From Adiantum capillus-veneris (Eukaryota; Streptophyta; Polypodiopsida; Polypodiales; Pteridaceae), in contig CM043959.1 of assembly GCA_014529385.2 (NCBI GenBank), positions 6,352,466 to 6,416,465 of the forward strand: a DNA stretch of 64,000 nucleotides, given 5' to 3'. This document shows, in pieces, positions 59,059-64,000 of this stretch. The stretch's first letter is position 1, and each line of letters begins with the position of its first letter. Both the position numbers and the translations under genes were made by a program. The notes under the pieces are model-generated. The model ran no database searches. It was given only the letters and a program-made list of their open reading frames with translations, and was not told the origin of the DNA.

Positions 59059-59667
59059 TTGCAGTATTGTTACACGTGTAAAGCGGACACTGATGTTGGG
59101 GAAGATTCTCCTTATATGGATATACTACCTGGGATGACTGAGTCGGACAATGTGGATTGGGTCCACCTAGCAGCAACCATAGACACTTGGGGAAATAGGG
59201 GGATGACCTGGGTAACACCTGAGGGGGATGAAATACCACCACTTGTACCCTTAAACATGCTAGAAGCAATGCATATAGCTTCTGATGATCTATAAGATGA
59301 AAGTTTGACTGGCATGGAAACCAGTAGCGCCTCACAAGACTATAGCCCACACGATTTGGGGTCAGAATCATCAGTTGAAATTGACTCTGAGGACGAAGAA
59401 TCTGAGTTAAATCTTAGTGCAAATGTGGGGACAAACCATTCAGGGCCCAGTGGTAACCTAGATGATAATCTATCCAAGGGAGCAGAAGACACAAGTAGTG
59501 ATTCATCTAGTGAGTCTTCAGTAGAAATTGACCATAATCGAGAATTAAACAAGAAGAGTAAGAGATATAAGAGGCGACGATATCGAGCAAATGTGTGTGC
59601 TAGAATAAATGAAAAGAAATATACCGTAGAATGGCTTAATTATATAGGGGCATGTGATGCTCATTGA
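59059..59667 (+). pseudogene. Element B acidic linker between PR1 and RT
   Basis: Two blocks (59059-59295 and 59305-59667) in one frame, separated by a single TAA. Content is Ser/Glu/Asp-rich with a repeated SSVEID motif, then a basic KKSKRYKRRRYRAN cluster. It matches in position the Asp/Glu-rich linker of A1 that ends in basic residues. No enzyme domain seen. From 59668 to 60130 the frame is broken but resumes with RT-upstream sequence (IAQDLTATEECVLK, a stop, LLKEFRDIFAWTY). Confidence 0.7.
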
Positions 59668-60130
59668 AAGTTTCTAGATAACTGGGGGTGAATACCTTCA
59701 AAGCGTTATGTGGTGTAGTCCACAACCCATTGACATCGCACAACTAGAGGCTACAAAGAAGCCAAGGTTGAGCCGTACCATAAGGAGATGACAAAATCGA
59801 GAGTTAGCTCAACAACAAAAGGAATCAGAAGTTAAATCACACTCCACAGAACAACAGGACCCCACAGACTTACACCCTGCACCTGAACATTTCAAATCCT
59901 ATACCACAGAGGAACTTAAGGTTGTGTATACAAAGGCTCAAAGAAAACCTATCGATGGGAGCAATGGAGTCTATGATGGTCCAACGATAGTTAAGGAAAT
60001 AGAGTTAGCAGACCCAGGAGAAGAGTCTAAACCTCTCTTCATTGCACAAGATCTGACAGCAACTGAGGAGTGTGTACTTAAATAACTTCTCAAGGAATTC
60101 AGGGATATATTTGCTTGGACATATCATGAT

Positions 60131-61273
60131 ATGAAAGGTGTTCCACCTTCCGTGGTGCAGCACACAATCCCCATGAATAGCATGGCTAAACCAGTTCAGC
60201 AACGACCCTACCCAATGAATCCTAAATATGCAAAGATCGTTCAAGAAGAGATTGAAAAGCTTGTGGAATGCGGATTCATATACCCTATTGAGCACTCAGA
60301 ATGGGTGTCTCCAATAGTGATTGTGCCAAAAAAGAATGGGAAACTTAGAGTGTGCATAGATCTCAAGAAGGTCAATGCCGCCACTAGGGGGGACCATTAT
60401 CTCTTGCCATATTCAGAACATGTGCTTGAAAGAGTTGTAGGGAAGGAAGCTTATAGCTTTTTAGATGGGTACTCTGGCTACAATCAAATCACAATTGCGC
60501 TGGAGGACCAAGCTAAAACAGCCTTTATAACCGAATTTGGAGTGTTCGCATTTCGTGTTATGGCTTTTGGCTTAACCAATGCCCCGGCTACCTTTCAAAG
60601 ATTAATAAACACTGCTTTTAGAGAATATTTGAGAGAGTTTTGTGAAGCTTTCTTAGATGACCTTTGTGTTTATTCCTCTTGGAAAGAACATCTATCATGC
60701 TTACGAAAATTGTTTGAGAAGTGTAGATTATATCGCATCTCCTTAAACCCTTTCAAATGCCAATTTTTGGTTAAACATGGAGTCATTTTAGGGCATATAG
60801 TGTCCAAAAATGGGATTTCCACAGATGAGGGCAAAATTAAAGCCATTGCAGAATTGCCACCACCTACAAATTATAAAGGAGTTCAAAGGTTCATGGGCCA
60901 TGTTGGTTATTACCGACGGTTTATTTTAAACTCTGTCGAGATAGCTCGTCCTTTGTACAAGCTTCTTATTAAGTTCCAATGGACTGCAGAGTGTGACCAT
61001 GCTTATGAGTCATTGAAAAAGACCTTGACTAGTGCTCCTATTCTACGAGTGCCCGATTGGAATGTAATTTTTCATGTGCATATTGATGCATCGAACTTTG
61101 CTATTGGGTGTGTTCTAGCTCAACCAGGAGAACATAAACTGGACTACCCCATTAGCTTTGCAAGTCGTCAGTTGAATGATGCCAAAAGAAACTACACCAC
61201 TACAGAGCGAGAAGGTTTAGGTATGATTTATGCACTACTACCTTCTGGCCAACAAGTTTGTGTTCTATGTTGA
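60131..61273 (+). pseudogene. pol: Element B reverse transcriptase and start of RNase H
   Basis: 380 codons. RT motifs: SPIVIVPKKNGKLRVCIDLK, FLDGYSGYNQ, MAFGLTNAPATFQ and AFLDDLCV (catalytic DD). RNase H has HIDASNFAIGC and TEREGLGMIYA. A deletion of about 20 bp at about 61230, relative to A1, shifts the frame and ends this block at 61273. The rest of RNase H (FVFYVDHQALLYL) follows in the next frame. The apparent start is internal; the true frame began upstream. Confidence 0.9.
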
Positions 61274-64000
61274 TCATCAAGCCTTGTTGTATCTAGTAAA
61301 TAAACCTTGTTCCACGGGAATAATTACACGATGGTTGTTAATTCTCCTTGAGTTTGATTTTACCGTTGTGGTGAGACCTGGTAAAAGACATTTCATGGTG
61401 GCTGATCATTTGTCTCGCATACCCAATGGTGAAGCCCCTACTGGAGTCGATGATGAATTGCCTGATACTTCTCTATTCCTAGTCGAAACCATACATGAAT
61501 GGAGTGAGAAGATTGTGAACTTTCTAGTTAATGGTTTTCCACCCAAAGAGCTTCGTAAAGACATAGCTCGAAAATTGTTAAAAGAATGTGAACCTTACTC
61601 TCTCATTGTGGGAACTCTCTACAGGCTAGGGAAGGATGATATTCTTAGACGTTGTGCCCGTGAGGATGAGTATTTATACATACTACAAGAAGCCCACATG
61701 GGTATAGCCGGAGGACATTTCTCAGGGGAACTAACAGCTAGAAAAGTGTTGCAATCTGGCTATTGGTGGCCAACCTTATTTAAGGATGCATCACTTTTTG
61801 CAAAAGGATGTGATGAATGCCAACGTTACAAGATCACACAACAAAAGGATAGGATGCCCTTACATCCTATTAAAGTGACTCAACCATTTGAAAAATGGGG
61901 TTTGGACTTTGTAGGCCCAATTAGTCCGGCAGCTCGTAGCACTCAAACTCGATATATTATTGTTGCCACTGACTATGTGACAAAGTGGGCGGAAGCCAAG
62001 GCGACACGTAAGGCCGATGCAAGTTCAACTGCCAAGTTTCTCTTTGAGAACATTATTACAAGATTTGGTTGTCCCTTTGAGATTGTGAGTGACAATGGTA
62101 CTCATTTTATAAATGGAGTAATAAAAGAACTCACTACCAACTTTATGATAGCTCACCATAAATCCACACCTTATTATCCACAAGCAAATGGCCAAGCTGA
62201 GAGCACCAATAAGACCTTAATCTCTATCTTAACCAAAACGATGGAAGCTCATCGCACAGATTGGGATGTAAAGCTTACATCAGCTCTATGGGCTTATCGT
62301 ACTGCATATAAAGTTGCCATTAACTGCACACCATTCAAGATGGTGTATGGCCAAGAAGCGGTTATGCCATGGGAGTTTGTCGTTCCTAGTCTTCGAGTAG
62401 CTTCTCAAGAAGGTTGGGATGGTAACCCCTTGGTTGAGCGATTATATATCCTTGAAAGGCTAGATGAAGAGAGGCAATTAGCTGTGCAAAATGCACTTGT
62501 GGAGAAATATAGGAGGAAGAAATGGTTTGACCGTTATCTAAAGAACAAAGATATCAATGTTGGTGATAAAGTCCTTATGTATGGAGTGCGTGACAAAAAG
62601 AAAAAGTTGAAATATGCGGGAAAAGGACCATATAGAGTATGTGAGATCACCCCACAAGGAACCATTCGTGTGGAGACTCTTGATGGAGTTGAAACCATTG
62701 GATTCCTCAATGGGAGCAAATTTAAAAGATACTATGATCCTTTAAGCCAAGAGGAGTTGCGTGCCATCCATACAAAAAAGGCAACCAAGGCACAAATAGA
62801 ATTGAAGAAGATACAAGCTCAAGCTGAGGCTAAGGAGCGACAAAAACGTATAAGACGAAAACGAGAGGCTAACCTTGGAGTCACACATGCATTCCACATT
62901 GAAATCAACGAAGATTGGTTGGACTCTGACACACCTCTACGATACCCTATTGAGCTAAACAGCACCTATGGAAAAGTGCTATATAACGCCTTATTGGACA
63001 CAGGTGCTAAATATAATCTGTTATCATATGGGGTGTGGTGTCAGTTAGGGAAGCCACCTCTATCTGAGAGTATTATCCAAGTCAAGGGTGTCAACAAGAA
63101 AAACACTGCGATTTTTGGAATCTGGCACACTTCTGTCAGTTATGACAATGGGGTTGTAGCTCAAGACTTTTTGGTCATGCATGTTGGAACTATGGAGGGT
63201 AATATAAACCTAGGACGCACGTGGATGATAGCCACCAATTGCACTATTCATTGGGGGACAGGGGATGTTACAACACAGAAACCAACTCTTAGCCCTGCCA
63301 CGCAAGCCATAGTCCCTGAGATATTGCCTCTTAAGAAAATAAAACCCAAAACATTGCATGTCCAAGAGGTTGAACCATATGTCCCCATAGCCCAAGTCTC
63401 TAGAGCTTCAAATGATGTAGCTGAAATAAAGCTTGAGACACACAAGACCCATCCCAATATAACAAAGAAAACATACAAGTGGGTCCCTAAAGATTCTTTA
63501 ACAACCATAGCCAATGCTAGAAGACAGCAGCCTGGTAAGAGACGTCCCATTCGCCCCAAGGAATGTAAAGAAATGTTGCGTTGGATTCCTAAAAAACTAT
63601 TGGAAGCCCAAGGCTACTATGAAGGAAATGATCAAAGCTGGGTGCCAAAACATAAATTGTGCTCTTACTTGTCACAGGGCCCATGTGAGCTCAATCCTGT
63701 GGCTCCAAAACAAATTGAAGATCGTGGAAAGGAAAAAATCACGGAATGTGACACACCTACTCCAGAGCTAGTTTGGGTACCAAAGAAAGAACGATTTGTT
63801 CCACCTAGCTCAGGAACAGGGAAATCAAATGAAGCTTCTTACTCTTCATGTAGTTCCTATACGCAAATAGAAGCTTCGACACAACCTCCACCTACCATTG
63901 TACATATCCATACAAGCAAGAAAGAGTTTGCACCTCCCGTTGTAGGTTCACCACCTACAACAATGTTGCAAATAAAATCATGGGAGAGTACCTTACCACC
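61233..64000 (+). CDS. pol: Element B RNase H end, integrase, second protease and W-x-P-K tail (open to window end)
   Basis: A frame of about 920 codons without a stop that I could find. RNase H ends with DHQAL. Integrase H2C2: AHMGIAGGHF...CDECQR (about 61690-61825), one copy only. Core: D in VATDYVTKW (about 61969), D in IVSDNGTHF (about 62090), E in NGQAESTN (about 62199). After an Ala/Lys/Arg-rich helix, PR2 shows ALLDTGAKYNLL (62988-63023) and INLGRTWM. The tail has YKWVPK (63474), LRWIPK (63576), SWVPK (63636) and VWVPK (63768). Same order as A1, so PR2 plus tail is a shared pol extension. Start is arbitrary, after the upstream frameshift. Confidence 0.88.

Larger units (their letters stand above)
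53777..64000 (+). mobile_element. Tat-type Ty3/gypsy retrotransposon B (continues beyond the window)
   Basis: Plus-strand order: PBS, leader, gag in several frames (54774-57564), PR1 (57779-59020), acidic linker (59059-59667), RT and RNase H (60131-61273), integrase, PR2 and W-x-P-K tail (61233-64000). Its RT and integrase resemble A1 clearly but at much lower identity than A1 to A2. gag and the linker carry stops, whereas the integrase-PR2 half has an open frame to the window end. The 3' LTR is not in the window. Confidence 0.92.

Overview
The window looks like nuclear DNA from a land plant with a large, repeat-rich genome. The evidence is Ty3/gypsy LTR retrotransposons of the plant Tat/Athila type, a nested chromodomain-type gypsy remnant, long (CT)n/(CA)n microsatellites, AT-rich spacers, spliced gene fragments and a broken CENH3-like histone sequence. 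A fern, lycophyte or gymnosperm is possible; I cannot name the species. I saw no bacterial-type operons, rRNA genes, tRNA genes or CRISPR arrays.

Layout. 1-3239: an unknown ORF, a frameshifted CENH3-like histone pseudogene behind a proline-rich and charged-helical segment, a foldback (inverted-repeat) element, and the last codons of a host gene on the minus strand. 3240-19953: retrotransposon A1 (minus strand, TSD TGGGC), which split that host gene. 19954-23817: the rest of the host-gene neighbourhood, at least two further minus-strand genes or gene remains. 23818-28892: a decayed chromovirus (plus strand) interrupted at about 25158-27325 by a 3' fragment of a third, divergent member of the A family. 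28893-34139: probable chromovirus LTR, a G20 run, a hairpin with short repeats, and a LINE-like ORF1 remnant. 34145-49292: retrotransposon A2 (minus strand, TSD ACCTT), same family as A1. 49293-53776: microsatellites and tandem duplications. 53777-64000: retrotransposon B (plus strand), a distant Tat-type relative whose 3' end lies outside the window.

Family A is the main discovery. In element sense its order is 5' LTR, PBS, leader, gag with zinc knuckles, protease 1 (PR1), RT, RNase H, integrase, a second retropepsin-like domain (PR2), a tail of repeated W-x-P-K motifs, an internal polypurine tract, a long spacer, a coiled-coil accessory reading frame of about 1,000 codons, terminal PPT, 3' LTR. 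The leader before gag and the spacer before the accessory frame both carry arrays of a 24-bp palindrome (AGACATCATACG followed by its reverse complement) at matching intervals: 277/118/283 bp in the leader and 283/135/285/284 bp in the spacer. The internal polypurine tract is identical over 12 nt to the terminal one. Together these suggest a two-module element: leader-gag-pol-PPT followed by leader-accessory-PPT. PR2 and the W-x-P-K tail recur in the divergent element B, and the accessory protein recurs in the nested fragment, so these are lineage features and not accidents of one copy.

A1 and A2 are both defective, in complementary ways. A1 lacks the N-terminal part of gag and the leader palindromes. 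A2 lacks the end of the PR1-RT linker, RT, RNase H, most of integrase, the PBS and part of one LTR. Several breaks have 1-4 bp microhomology, and several nonsense codons are CAG to TAG, as expected from deamination of CHG-methylated cytosine.
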